Shown here one piece after another: positions 26,883 to 36,100 of a stretch of DNA of 45,765 bases. A program made the translations under genes and the position numbers. Origin of the DNA: a virus; the IMG/VR virus record IMGVR_UViG_3300017767_000027, positions 1 through 45,765 of that record; one strand, 5' to 3'. A model generated the notes under the pieces. The model ran no database searches. It saw only the letters and a program-made list of their open reading frames with translations, and had not been told where the DNA came from. Within the stretch, counting starts at the first letter, position 1; each line of letters starts with the position of its first letter.

Positions 26883-27524
26883 TTAGTCAGTATAAGTAAC
26901 GCTAAGTCCAGAATTACCGCTGTCTACAACAGCAGAGTTCCAAACTATCTCAGGCACTAAATGCCCTTGAGCTTCTTTAACTAATGCGCCATCAGCGTCA
27001 TAAGCTAAATCACCCTCGTCAGATATAGCTGCACCACCAGTAACTTTAATAGTGTAACTAGTGACATCTGCGTTAGCGCCACCGTTAGTTCCAGTATTCC
27101 AGTTTCTTGTAATTAAATCAACTTCATCGTCATCATTTGGCTGTGCAAATAACACATCGCCAACTGGTATTGTTTGATCAGTTGAATCTCCAATTAAGTC
27201 TCCATCAACTATAGTGTAAAATGCTACCGCATCAGTTTTTGTTGCGGTACCACCTGTAATAGCTGGTATTGAAACAACATCTCCTATAGAGTAGTTATCA
27301 CCTGCTACAGTAACTGTTATAGTAGCAGTTGCTATAGTAGCATCACCACCTTTTGCAACTGTTACTTTTCCACCTGATCCAACTCCTGTAACAGCAGTTA
27401 AATCTTGAGCAGCTGACGCTCCAGTTCCAGTAACCGTGCCACCGCCAGTAGCGTTAGCAACATTTTTAAGAGCTGAAGTAGCTAATGGTTGATCTTTGTC
27501 TATTGGTACTAATATATAACCCAT
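26883..27524 (-). CDS. Beta-rich capsid-associated protein (head fibre or decoration candidate)
   Basis: A 213-residue, Gly/Thr/Ala/Val-rich acidic protein with almost no Lys or Arg in its middle. It contains a copy of the G-x-x-Y-x-x-G-D repeat (A-G-D-N-Y-S-I-G-D-V-V-S-I) near residues 80-92. The N-terminus M-G-Y-I-L-V-P-I-D-K-D-Q-P-L could anchor it to the capsid. It follows a small capsid-associated gene and lies just after the major capsid gene, the usual place for decoration or head-fibre proteins. Function rests on position and composition. Confidence 0.75.
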   Translation of the reverse strand: MGYILVPIDKDQPLATSALKNVANATGGGTVTGTGASAAQDLTAVTGVGSGGKVTVAKGGDATIATATITVTVAGDNYSIGDVVSIPAITGGTATKTDAVAFYTIVDGDLIGDSTDQTIPVGDVLFAQPNDDDEVDLITRNWNTGTNGGANADVTSYTIKVTGGAAISDEGDLAYDADGALVKEAQGHLVPEIVWNSAVVDSGNSGLSVTYTD

Positions 27525-27534
27525 AATAATTGTT

Positions 27535-27906
27535 TTATACCGCGTCTCCTCTAAGAGCTGTGAAAGGCGTTTGCTTTTCTAGTCTAAAGTTTGCAGGTGT
27601 AGATACACCAGGGACGTCGTCAGTTAGTTTAAATATAGGACAACTACCAGGTTGTTGTTGAACTGTTTTTATAAGATTCATTAGTCTTGCTGCATCTGCG
27701 ATGATAGCTTTTGATCCAACGTAATCTAGCTCCACTTTTAGTGATTTGCCACCTCCCATTGTATCTTCGTAATGAACGAAAAGATTTCCACTATCTTGGG
27801 TAACAGCATAAGCACCATCTACGTTTAACGACAAAGTCGTATTTGCGTTGTCAGGGCTAACAGCTGTTGTAGTTCCATTGTAAGGAAATTTAATTCTACT
27901 TGCCAT
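27535..27906 (-). CDS. Small auxiliary capsid protein candidate
   Basis: A 123-residue protein beginning A-S-R-I-K-F-P-Y-N-G-T-T-T-A. It has alternating hydrophobic/polar beta-strand segments and a central helix (A-D-A-A-R-L-M-N-L-I-K-T-V-Q-Q-Q). There is no catalytic motif. It directly follows the major capsid gene and its terminator, and is followed at 10 bases by a beta-rich decoration candidate. A role as an auxiliary or cementing capsid protein is likely from position but not proven. Confidence 0.7.
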   Translation of the reverse strand: MASRIKFPYNGTTTAVSPDNANTTLSLNVDGAYAVTQDSGNLFVHYEDTMGGGKSLKVELDYVGSKAIIADAARLMNLIKTVQQQPGSCPIFKLTDDVPGVSTPANFRLEKQTPFTALRGDAV

Positions 27907-27933
27907 AATTTTTATTATTTAAAGATTAATAAA

Positions 27934-27951
27934 GTGGGGATTGCTCCCCAC
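27934..27951 (-). terminator. Terminator hairpin after the major capsid gene
   Basis: A perfect 7-bp stem (GTGGGGA with TCCCCAC) and 4-base loop are followed on the minus strand by TTTATTAAT. It lies 12 bases after the capsid stop. The T tract is short, so partial read-through is likely. Confidence 0.8.
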
Positions 27952-27963
27952 ATTATATACTAT

Positions 27964-29439
27964 TTAAGCTCCTTTAAACAATACGAAATTGTTAGCAGCT
28001 TGAGTAACTAAACATCTTTCAGATAAGAAGTTTACTCTCATTGTATCTAAATCAGAAGTGAAAGCACCACCAACAGATCCAGTGATCCAAGACTTCATTC
28101 TACGATCTTCAGTTTCAGAAGCTCTATATCTTACGTGTAAGAAAGGACGTCTGATATTAGATCCTAGCATTTGATCGTATACTGTAGTAGTACCAGCCGG
28201 TACCATTACACCATCAATCTCATTATCAAGACCTCTAGTAGTAGCATCATTTAGATATTTCCAGTCAGTTTTATAGAAGTCATAAGAACCTCTTCTGAAT
28301 CCAGAAAATCCAAAGTTTAATGCCATGTCGCCATCATTCTCGAATAAACCATAAGAAGCAGCTTGAGTAGAAGCAAATCCACCGTTAGTAGCAGCTAACA
28401 TATCGTCAAAATCAAGAGCAGTAGCTCTAGATAAGAAAAGCATGTTTTCTTCAATAGCACCTTGCTTGTCTAAGTTTTTAAGTATTTCATCAAAATCACC
28501 TAAAGCACCAGAACCAGGAGCAGCAGCTCCAGCAAAACCAGAGTATACATTTCCATTAGTTTCTATAGCAGAAAATAAACCAGTACTTCCATATATAGCA
28601 GAACCATTTGCTCCAGTAGGACCAAAATTAGTTCCAAAAGTAGCAGCATTGTCATTAGGTACAGATTCTACCATTGCCATTTCTAGATAATCTTGAAACC
28701 TTAATCTAGTTTCAGATTCAGCTTTTAAATACCATAAGTATCCAGAAGTTCCGTCTTCAGTAGCAACTTCGATCCAGCCAATTTGAGCAGCATCAGAACC
28801 ACTTATCTCATAATTATCTTTCATGATAATTGGAGAATTTTTAAAAGTAGTTAACTGTGGCTCAAGAGCTCCTTCCATTCCTTGACTTCCTTTTGGAAAC
28901 ATAGAACCATAAACAAATAAACTGTTAGAACCAGCACCAGTTACTAAAGCACCTGGTAAAGCTCCTCCTTCATATGCGTGACATGTTAATGTATATCCGT
29001 TGTTAGCTAAAGCAGTTACTAATAATTTAGTAGTAACTAAACCAGTAGCGTTATCAGAAACTAAAATTGTAGCACCAACTCTAATACCAGAAGTAGTAGG
29101 GTTACTAGCACCTTTAGTAATAGTTGCTGTAACTTCAGGAAAACCACCACCACCATTTGCTAATTGAACAGTGTCATAAGCAATGTGTAGTCTATTTTGT
29201 TCAGACCAAATTACTTGATCAGATGTCATAGGCATTTCAGCGCCTACCATTCTCAAGAAACCTCCGATTGTTCGGTTTCCGTATCTTTCTATCTCAGCTT
29301 CATAAAGCTCAGGTAGATATTGTTGTGACCATTGTGCAAAACCAGCTTCCTGAAAGTCAATATAATTGTCTTGTACAGTAACTTTGCTTGGCATAGGTAC
29401 GATTGATGCGGGAAAAGACCCACCTATGTTAAAACTCAT
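27964..29439 (-). CDS. Major capsid protein, crAss-like HK97-fold type
   Basis: At 491 residues this matches the length of crassvirus major capsid proteins. The most telling segment is near residues 340-420: A-L-D-F-D-D-M-L-A-A-T-N-G-G-F, then S-Y-G-L-F-E-N, M-A-L-N-F-G-F-S-G-F-R-R-G-S-Y and D-F-Y-K-T-D-W-K-Y-L-N-D. I recall this block as conserved in the family. The N-terminal part has P-E-L-Y-E-A-E-I-E-R-Y-G-N-R-T-I-G-G. Residues 100-190 form a Gly/Thr-rich inserted region. Gene order terminase, portal, scaffold, capsid supports the call. It is followed by its own terminator, and the leader A-A-A-A-C before ATG lacks a Shine-Dalgarno sequence. Confidence 0.9.
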   Translation of the reverse strand: MSFNIGGSFPASIVPMPSKVTVQDNYIDFQEAGFAQWSQQYLPELYEAEIERYGNRTIGGFLRMVGAEMPMTSDQVIWSEQNRLHIAYDTVQLANGGGGFPEVTATITKGASNPTTSGIRVGATILVSDNATGLVTTKLLVTALANNGYTLTCHAYEGGALPGALVTGAGSNSLFVYGSMFPKGSQGMEGALEPQLTTFKNSPIIMKDNYEISGSDAAQIGWIEVATEDGTSGYLWYLKAESETRLRFQDYLEMAMVESVPNDNAATFGTNFGPTGANGSAIYGSTGLFSAIETNGNVYSGFAGAAAPGSGALGDFDEILKNLDKQGAIEENMLFLSRATALDFDDMLAATNGGFASTQAASYGLFENDGDMALNFGFSGFRRGSYDFYKTDWKYLNDATTRGLDNEIDGVMVPAGTTTVYDQMLGSNIRRPFLHVRYRASETEDRRMKSWITGSVGGAFTSDLDTMRVNFLSERCLVTQAANNFVLFKGA

Positions 29440-29450
29440 GTTTTATGTTT

Positions 29451-30605
29451 TTAGTTGTTGTTTTTATTTTTTACTTTAAATTTCAACTTAGAACTATCTG
29501 CACCACTAATTGCTCTTACTTTTAAACCATTAACAAACACATCACCTCCAGCTTGTGGCCTAGGTTCATTTGTTATATTTTTAGATTTAGCCATAACATC
29601 TTTTAAAGCATCGGCTTTGCCTTGCTCATAAAAATGATTAGCAATAGTATCTGCGTTATCAGCGGCGTACATAGCTTTGTGATAACCTACAGCATCAACA
29701 ACTTCACCCTCATTGTTTAAGAACTTCTTAACAAAAGTGTTTAAGTTTGACTGTTTTTCAACAACATTAGATGTGTTTTGAACATTATAATGAAACTTCT
29801 TTTCTGCAAGATTAAATTCAAAACCTTTGAATTCATCAGAAAATATTTTATTTGTCTGCTCTACAAATCTATCATGTCGCTCTTCAGCTACTTTTTGTTC
29901 TTTGTTGTATCTATTGAAAAAGTCCATAGCTTTTTGTTGTTCTTGAGTTACGCCGGGTCTCAACTTGATTTCGTCGTAATATTTACTCTTTGTTTCTTCC
30001 AAAAAGTTTTTGGCTTTAGCAATTTCTTCTTTAGCGGCTAACCGCTTTAATTTAATTTCTTTTTCATCATCCACATCTTCGTCAAAAGAAAATTTATCTT
30101 CTAATAAAAAGTTTATTTCTTCTCTATCTAAATGTGGTTTTGTTTGCTTGTAATACTCTTGTAGCAATGTGTCATTATCTACTTTGCTGTAATCAGCATT
30201 TAATCTAACATAATCTTCAACTGTTCCACCAGTTTCTTCCATAAATGAAACTAGTTTTTCAATATTTTCAGGTAATTGCTTACCTAATAATTTTTCGTCT
30301 CTTTTAGCTTCTTTTACTTCTCTTTCAAGCTCATCAGTTTTTTCTTCTACTATTTCTGTAATAGGAGATTTTATTTCTTCTTCTTTACCCTCAACGGCAG
30401 TAGTTTGTTTTTCGTGTGTTTCTCCCACTTTCTCGCCATCTGCGGATCGTTGGCCCACATCCACTTTCGTTGTGCTTGACTCTTGAACGGCATTTTCTGG
30501 TTTTTTAGTTAAATCTACTTTGTATTCTTTGTTTTCTATTTTTTTAAAAGAAGGTTTTTTAATTTTTAAAGGTTCAACCTTCTCTTCTTTAAGTTTTTCT
30601 GACAT
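29451..30605 (-). CDS. Capsid scaffolding protein candidate
   Basis: A 384-residue, highly charged protein dominated by Lys and Glu, predicted mostly helical with coiled-coil stretches (residues 75-115 and 185-260). Residues 1-80 look disordered, and a basic C-terminus (S-S-K-L-K-F-K-V-K-N-K-N-N-N) could bind capsid subunits. It lies between portal and major capsid genes, the standard scaffold position. No protease motif was seen, so a separate maturation protease, if any, lies elsewhere. It contains one K-S-P-I-T-E copy of the motif discussed in the findings, possibly by chance. Confidence 0.75.
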   Translation of the reverse strand: MSEKLKEEKVEPLKIKKPSFKKIENKEYKVDLTKKPENAVQESSTTKVDVGQRSADGEKVGETHEKQTTAVEGKEEEIKSPITEIVEEKTDELEREVKEAKRDEKLLGKQLPENIEKLVSFMEETGGTVEDYVRLNADYSKVDNDTLLQEYYKQTKPHLDREEINFLLEDKFSFDEDVDDEKEIKLKRLAAKEEIAKAKNFLEETKSKYYDEIKLRPGVTQEQQKAMDFFNRYNKEQKVAEERHDRFVEQTNKIFSDEFKGFEFNLAEKKFHYNVQNTSNVVEKQSNLNTFVKKFLNNEGEVVDAVGYHKAMYAADNADTIANHFYEQGKADALKDVMAKSKNITNEPRPQAGGDVFVNGLKVRAISGADSSKLKFKVKNKNNN

Positions 30606-30627
30606 AATATAATATAATAATTAATAA

Positions 30628-33060
30628 TTACATTGGTTGCTCACCACCAATGCTAGGTGTAACTCCTTGTGTTGAATCAACCAAAGAGTTAAAAGGATCT
30701 TCAAAGTCAATAGACGCAGAGTTATTAGCTCTTTGACTAATCATTTTACTTTGTTGAGTTCCTTCTAGTTTTGTTCTTTTATCTTTTCTATCTTCAATAA
30801 ATTTTTCTCTTGTAGCTATTTCTTGCAAGTCCATTTGTTTTAATTGCATATCATAACTAAACTTAAGTTCCATCAACTGCTTATCTATTTCAGCTTTTTT
30901 CATCATCTCACTTATATCTAGTTGAGATTTAGCTTTTTCAACATTTACTGTAGTTTCTGCTATACCTTGTTGCTTTTGTAACTCTGCTAATGCCGATGCT
31001 TCTGTAGCTTTAGCGTTTGCTTCTGCCTGTGCTTGAATATTAGCCTGTTGATTTCTTTGATCTCTTTCTGCTTTTCTTCTTCTTCTTTCTTTTAGCATTT
31101 GATTTGCTAACTTAATATTCTTTATCTCTCTAAGATCTATAGCATCTTCTAAATCTATTCCTCCAGATTGTAAAGCTATTTGGATATTCTTTTCTAATTG
31201 AGCTTGTTGCTCTTCGTCTGGTTCTAGCTCTATAAATATTCCAAAATCATGAAGATTTAAATCGCTTATTTCTGATAAAGTAGCTAGATTATATCTTGAT
31301 ATACTATTCTCTAAAGCTTGCTTTGTAAAAGGAAATTCTAATGAGTCGCTTATTCTTAATGATACATTTTCTGCTGTTCTAACAGTTAGATACGACATCG
31401 CTTGTACTAAATGTCTAGTTGCTGTATTAGATGCATTAGCGGCTAACTTTTGTAATCCTACTAACGTATCTTTACCAGGAGTTGAACCGTCTCTAGCTTC
31501 ATTTAAACCTGTTACATCTCTTATCATCTGTAAATAATATTGATAAGTTTGTATTAGCGTATTTATTTTACCACCACCAGATCCAGTTTGTAATTCTTGT
31601 ATTGGAACTTTACCTCTGTTAGGATCACCATCTTGAGTTAAACTTCTACCAACTATACTACCAGTTTGAAAATACATGTTTAAAGCTTCAGCTGGATTAT
31701 AATTTGTACCATTACCTAAATCAACCTCAGCTAAACCATCCATATCTAAGAATACACCATCAGGTACCATTCTAGCTAATACTTGTTGTATCTTTAAATG
31801 AGTCAACTGTATCATGTCAGCAAAACCTGTAATTCTACTAACCACTGACTCTATACGGCCTTTATACATCCTAGGAGCACATATGTTATAATTCATTTTA
31901 ACTCTAGTTGTATCAGCAAAAGGTCTTGTCATGTTTTCAGCTAATCCCCATTTCAACATAAGAGGGTGACCTAATATTTTAGCTCCACTATATAAAGTTT
32001 CTATAGTTCTAGATACAACTTCAAAATTATCATTTTCAGGCGGGTTAAAAGTATCAGGTTTTTCTAAAGCTTTTTCCAGTCCTGTAGCTGTTTTTTTAAC
32101 TTTAAATACTTGATCAGAATAAGTTTTATATTCAAAATACATAACTTGAACTGTTTGTTGATCGTTTCTACCACTCCAGTTTCTTAGATATTCTGAATTG
32201 CCAGGATATTTTTGTATTTGTTCCATTTCCTCATCTGAAAGATATGGAAATTGAGTTTTTAAATCAGCTAAATTTATGCTTTTAACTTCTCCTACGTAAT
32301 ATATGTCTTCAAAATTAGGATCATCTGTGTAAGAATATATTAGTGTAGCAGGATCAACATAATCTACTATTATACCTTTTTCTTTACTCCAGTTAGTTTT
32401 TACAGCACCTATTCCTAACACTGTCAAATCTTGAGCTAATCTTCTTCTAGTTAAATCGTATTTATTTCTATTTAGCACATCTTCTAATAATTCTTCTTCT
32501 GCTATTTCTACAGACTGCTTATAATCTAGTTGTAAATGTAGTTTAACTTCTTCATCGGACTCTAGTCCTAATTCTTTAAATTGAGGTGACGTAATGGTTA
32601 TACCTAATGTTTGATTAACTTGTTCTGCTAATTCTCTTTCTTGAACATCACGCATTAAATCTCTAGCGTATTTAGTTCTTTGTTGTATTGAAAATGGATC
32701 TACTGCAAAAGCTTTTAATTCGTAAGACTTTTCTGACATACCATTAACAACTATATCTACAAATTTAGCAATAACAGGTACTGGTTTCCAGTCTATATTT
32801 AAATAAGACAAATCTCCATTAATTGCTAATTCATCTTTATATTTTTGTACAGACTGTTCGCCTCTTGCATAAAGCCTTAAGTTATGATAGTTATTATAGT
32901 TAATGGCATAGCCACTACCCATTGCCCCACCTCTATAGTTTCTGAACCACTCTCCTTCTATAGCTCTACCTACAGCAAGACCATATTCTAAAGTAGCTTT
33001 TTCTGCATCTGGTACTACCTGACTGGGAAAAGAACTATTAGTGTTGTATGAAATTTGCAT
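30628..33060 (-). CDS. Portal protein, crAss-like
   Basis: This 810-residue protein forms the DNA entry and exit channel at one capsid vertex. It starts with an N-terminal region containing Y-N-N-Y-H-N-L-R-L-Y-A-R-G-E-Q-S and the segment L-N-I-D-W-K-P-V-P-V-I-A-K-F-V-D-I-V-V-N, which I recall from crassvirus portals. Later blocks include Y-V-D-P-A-T-L-I-Y-S-Y-T-D-D and R-D-V-T-G-L-N-E-A-R-D-G-S-T-P. The C-terminal 170 residues are Gln/Lys/Glu-rich coiled-coil (Q-Q-A-N-I-Q-A-Q-A-E-A-N-A), fitting a portal barrel. It lies directly after the large terminase and before the scaffold candidate. Confidence 0.9.
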   Translation of the reverse strand: MQISYNTNSSFPSQVVPDAEKATLEYGLAVGRAIEGEWFRNYRGGAMGSGYAINYNNYHNLRLYARGEQSVQKYKDELAINGDLSYLNIDWKPVPVIAKFVDIVVNGMSEKSYELKAFAVDPFSIQQRTKYARDLMRDVQERELAEQVNQTLGITITSPQFKELGLESDEEVKLHLQLDYKQSVEIAEEELLEDVLNRNKYDLTRRRLAQDLTVLGIGAVKTNWSKEKGIIVDYVDPATLIYSYTDDPNFEDIYYVGEVKSINLADLKTQFPYLSDEEMEQIQKYPGNSEYLRNWSGRNDQQTVQVMYFEYKTYSDQVFKVKKTATGLEKALEKPDTFNPPENDNFEVVSRTIETLYSGAKILGHPLMLKWGLAENMTRPFADTTRVKMNYNICAPRMYKGRIESVVSRITGFADMIQLTHLKIQQVLARMVPDGVFLDMDGLAEVDLGNGTNYNPAEALNMYFQTGSIVGRSLTQDGDPNRGKVPIQELQTGSGGGKINTLIQTYQYYLQMIRDVTGLNEARDGSTPGKDTLVGLQKLAANASNTATRHLVQAMSYLTVRTAENVSLRISDSLEFPFTKQALENSISRYNLATLSEISDLNLHDFGIFIELEPDEEQQAQLEKNIQIALQSGGIDLEDAIDLREIKNIKLANQMLKERRRRKAERDQRNQQANIQAQAEANAKATEASALAELQKQQGIAETTVNVEKAKSQLDISEMMKKAEIDKQLMELKFSYDMQLKQMDLQEIATREKFIEDRKDKRTKLEGTQQSKMISQRANNSASIDFEDPFNSLVDSTQGVTPSIGGEQPM

Positions 33061-33064
33061 ATAT

Positions 33065-34549
33065 TTATTCTATTATTTTTGAAATTGTTCCTGAGTTATT
33101 ATATCTACTTATACCTAGTTTAATAGGTTTGTATTTTTTATCAGGATTTGGTTTATATCTATTTTTATTACAAGCCATAATTGCTAAGCCAGAACTAATA
33201 GTAGCATCAAACTTGGTTCTATTATTTATATTAAAACCACTCCAATCTTTTAATGTTTGTTGAAAATACATATCTCCATATCCGTCTTGTAATTGACCAA
33301 CGTATTCTTCAATGTAACTTTCTATAGCGGCAGCGTGTGCCTGTTTAATATCTTCACTTGAGTTAGGTATTCCACCTATTTCCTTTTCAGTTGTAGAAAG
33401 CTTATTCCAAATTTTATCAGGACGATTCATAGAATAACCTCTGTAACCTCTTCTTTTTAAGTAATATAATAACCTTGGTTTGTTATTTTCAGCAAGTATT
33501 GGCATACCATAAAAATGCAATGCCATTAATACATCTTCAAAGAATATCTCAGCTGTTTGTGGCCTTGATATATATTCTAAAAAGAAATGATTTGGTGGAG
33601 CGTCTTCCATTGAAAACTTTGTTAATCCATGAAGTGCTCCTTTACTGCCCTTACCATCAACAGTACCGCTAATGTCGTAACTGTCACAGCCAAAAGCTCC
33701 AATATGTTGATTACCAGGGTATTTAATTCCATTTTTTATAATCACTTGATTTTGTAGATTTTTAGGAGGTACCCAACTAATAATAAATCTACCATTTGTA
33801 CTAGGCACGAAAACAACTCTAGTATCTTTTATTCCATCTTGCCACATAAAATTACCTTGTGTTATTGATGCAGCGTTATTTAATTCTTCGTTGTAATCTA
33901 TTTGCTGGTATATTTTAGTTAAATTAAATAAACTATCTTTAGCTTCATCTCTAAAAGCATGTGCTTCTGTTCTTGGAAACTGCCTGTAGTATTCATTTAA
34001 ACTATCTTGATCAGATTTTAATCCTTCTACTTCGTTTTGCCAGTGTTCAATAACTCCTGTCGTAATTTCGTAACCATCAACTCCTTTGATTGGAGCTCCT
34101 TGTCTAACGAAGACAGGTAATCCAAAAGTATCGATGAATCCTTCGTAGCTCCATTCCATAGGGATGAAAAGAGAGTAGAGGCCAGAAGATGTTTGCCCGT
34201 TTCTATTTCTTTTTGTAACGTCTGAATTGTAGTATAATTTTTTGAAGTTGCTTCCACCTTTATCTAATGCGTTTGAAGTTGAGCCCATCATACACTTGCC
34301 TACAATTCTAGAACCAAGACGTAATGTAGTTTTTGTAACTCTCCAGTTATTTAATATATTATCAGGTCTTTCCCATTTTCCACTTTCATCATGAGCTAAT
34401 AGCTTTAGCTTTTCACCATCATAAGAGTTGTCACCTGTATTTTTCCAGTCAATAGTTGTATCAAGTCCGTCTAGTTCTCTAAGCTGTTCATTCGATTCAA
34501 GCTTTCTTCTAGTAAGTTTCGATGCTGGAACTCTATAAGCCAATTCAGT
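33065..34549 (-). pseudogene. terL: Terminase large subunit, C-terminal part (Walker B and nuclease), after in-frame stop
   Basis: This open stretch continues the upstream reading frame without a frameshift after the TAA at 34550-34552. It begins T-E-L-A-Y-R-V-P-A-S-K-L-T. The only nearby start is a TTG at 34543, which would give 492 residues. It contains K-L-K-L-L-A-H-D-E-S-G-K-W, the Walker B site, then M-G-S-T-S-N-A-L-D-K-G-G-S-N-F, a coupling-type motif. An RNase H-like nuclease domain follows, with acidic residues in G-A-F-G-C-D-S-Y-D and F-D-A-T-I-S-S-G-L-A. Together with the upstream part the protein would be about 742 residues, the usual length for crAss-like large terminases. The portal gene follows at 4 bases. 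Confidence 0.85.
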
Positions 34550-34552
34550 TTA
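34550..34552 (-). other. In-frame TAA codon interrupting the large terminase
   Basis: The minus strand reads ATG-GAC-AGG-CCA-TAA-ACT-GAA-TTG-GCT-TAT, so the stop sits inside one continuous frame (M-D-R-P-stop-T-E-L-A-Y). A single A-to-T change from AAA (Lys), or a C-to-T change from CAA (Gln), would explain it. All three stop codons are used normally elsewhere in the window, so a global code change is unlikely. Confidence 0.85.
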
Positions 34553-35290
34553 TGGCCTGTCCATACCATCTTGAATGGGTTTAAAAAAGAACGGGTAGTT
34601 AACTGATATGGGTACAACTTTATCCGTAAACATTTTCTTGGCATCTGCTCCAGACTTGGAAAGTATTCCAAATCTAGCATCGGAAGATATTGTAGCCTGG
34701 TTGACAAGCTCTGCGCTTGACATAAAAGAGAATCCAGATCGTCTGTTTTTAAGGTAGCACATACCATAACATCTTGTATCTGCTTTGCAAGCTTCCCAGA
34801 ATATAAAGAAAAGTCTGTTTGACTCTCTAAAGTCTGGTGCTCCAACGTCAATTTTTGACCATTGCAAGTACATGTAATGAGTACCAGTAATGTAAGTATC
34901 AATACCATTATTACAAAACCAAAATCCTTTTTCTCGTCTAGTAAATTCATTATCAATATAATCGTACCATTTTTCTTTAAATTCAGCTGGATATTCATCC
35001 CAATCAAACCTACTTTTAATTTTACTTAATTCTTTTGGGTATTCTTGTTTTTCCCAATATTGTTCCGCTTTTTTTTCGCTTCGTTTAAACGGTTCATCTG
35101 CTGTTGGTAAAGCAATCCTGAGATTCTGTATTTCAATGATTTGTCCAATTTTACCTGTTTTACTTATTACTATAAAATCATAATCAGAATTATAACCATA
35201 ATCCCATTTTTTAAACCTATTGTTTTTAGATAATATTTTAGGGTTTACAACATCTTTAACTTCTTTCCAAAGCGTTTGTTCGTGAGTCAT
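34550..35290 (-). pseudogene. terL: Terminase large subunit, N-terminal part (Walker A), ends at in-frame stop
   Basis: The 246-residue open part carries the start of the packaging ATPase. I-T-G-T-H-Y-M-Y-L-Q-W-S-K-I-D is a crassvirus-type adenine-region block. Residues 180-190 (L-K-N-R-R-S-G-F-S-F-M) form a deviant Walker A with K181 and G186-F-S188. It ends F-K-P-I-Q-D-G-M-D-R-P at TAA. The Walker B site and the whole nuclease are beyond the stop, so this part cannot hydrolyse ATP productively alone. It starts in an ATGA overlap with the small-terminase candidate. It may be read through, mutated, or a sequence error. Confidence 0.88.
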
Positions 35291-35562
35291 TTGCTTCTCC
35301 CTTCTGCAAAGCCTTTAAAAGTTTTTTCTACTTTAACTTTTTTAGTTTTTTCATTTAACATATCTTCTTCTTCTTGAATACGTTGTAGTATCTCAAAAGC
35401 ATCCATTATAGCTAATTTTTTAGTAGCGGCAGCATTTTTAAGTCTGTCAGCGCTTACGTCGTCGTCTGAGTCTACGATCTTTTCTTTTGCTACCTTAATT
35501 AGTTCTTCAATTGCCTTTTGCCCAGCTTGGATTATTTTCTTTTTCGTTTCCTTGGTATTCAT
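35287..35562 (-). CDS. Terminase small subunit candidate
   Basis: A 91-residue helical protein with A-D-R-L-K-N-A-A-A-T-K-K-L-A-I-M-D-A-F-E near the centre and a basic tail. I recall this central motif from short proteins encoded just before the large terminase in marine phages. Position and helical, DNA-binding-like composition make it the best small-terminase candidate here, but no helix-turn-helix is clear. It overlaps the preceding gene by 56 bases in a different frame and the large terminase by the ATGA arrangement. Confidence 0.7.
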   Translation of the reverse strand: MNTKETKKKIIQAGQKAIEELIKVAKEKIVDSDDDVSADRLKNAAATKKLAIMDAFEILQRIQEEEDMLNEKTKKVKVEKTFKGFAEGRSK

Positions 35563-36100
35563 GCGTTAAAGCTATATCATTTAATTTCATACAATAAAGT
35601 CGTTCACCCTCTATAATAAACTCAAACTCTGAGTTGGGTGTAAACGTAATAAGTGTTCCAGGTGTTATTCCTAGAGCTTCTAAGGCATTATTAGTATATT
35701 TTACTATACCAACATTAGGTTGTTCTTTCCTAGCCTTTAATAAGTTTTGGTTTTTAATTGGCTTTATAAAACAATAATCTAAATGAGGTTTTAAATTATA
35801 CATATAGATTTGTTCAGGAGTAACAAAGTAAAGGTCTTTTTTAAAATAAGTCGAGCTATTACGTTCATTTCCTTTTTGATCATACCATCTTCTAAATATA
35901 TTATGGTGAATATATAATTCATCTCCTATATTTATTTTAGTAGTATAAGCTGCAGGAGTCGAAACTACTACAGCTTTTTTACTAATAAATCTATGATCTT
36001 CAATGCTAGTATTGATAATAAGGTTATTATCATCAACTCTTCGTATATTGTCATACCTGTCTTTAAATGGTTTAACAATGAAACTATATAAGCTTTTCAT
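35507..36100 (-). CDS. Tandem GroES-like (co-chaperonin-like) protein candidate
   Basis: A 197-residue protein that seems to contain two GroES-type beta-barrels. The first spans about residues 5-102: F-I-V-K-P near 7-11, A-V-V-V-S-T-P, then I-N-I-G-D-E-L-Y-I-H-H-N (57-67) and V-T-P-E-Q-I-Y-M-Y. The second spans about 108-178: Y-C-F-I-K-P-I, P-N-V-G-I-V-K-Y, then G-I-T-P-G-T-L-I-T-F-T-P-N and G-E-R-L-Y-C-M-K-L-N-D-I. The spacing of strands matches a GroES monomer repeated, but mobile loops are not obvious. Together with the groEL and groES genes upstream in the same operon, it may serve capsid folding. The fold assignment is by eye. Confidence 0.85.
   Translation of the reverse strand: MKSLYSFIVKPFKDRYDNIRRVDDNNLIINTSIEDHRFISKKAVVVSTPAAYTTKINIGDELYIHHNIFRRWYDQKGNERNSSTYFKKDLYFVTPEQIYMYNLKPHLDYCFIKPIKNQNLLKARKEQPNVGIVKYTNNALEALGITPGTLITFTPNSEFEFIIEGERLYCMKLNDIALTHEYQGNEKENNPSWAKGN

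Noticed and set aside
33065-35290. Frameshift as the cause of the split large terminase
   Set aside because: Reading the minus strand across 34540-34570 shows both parts in the same frame with a single TAA and no inserted or lost base.
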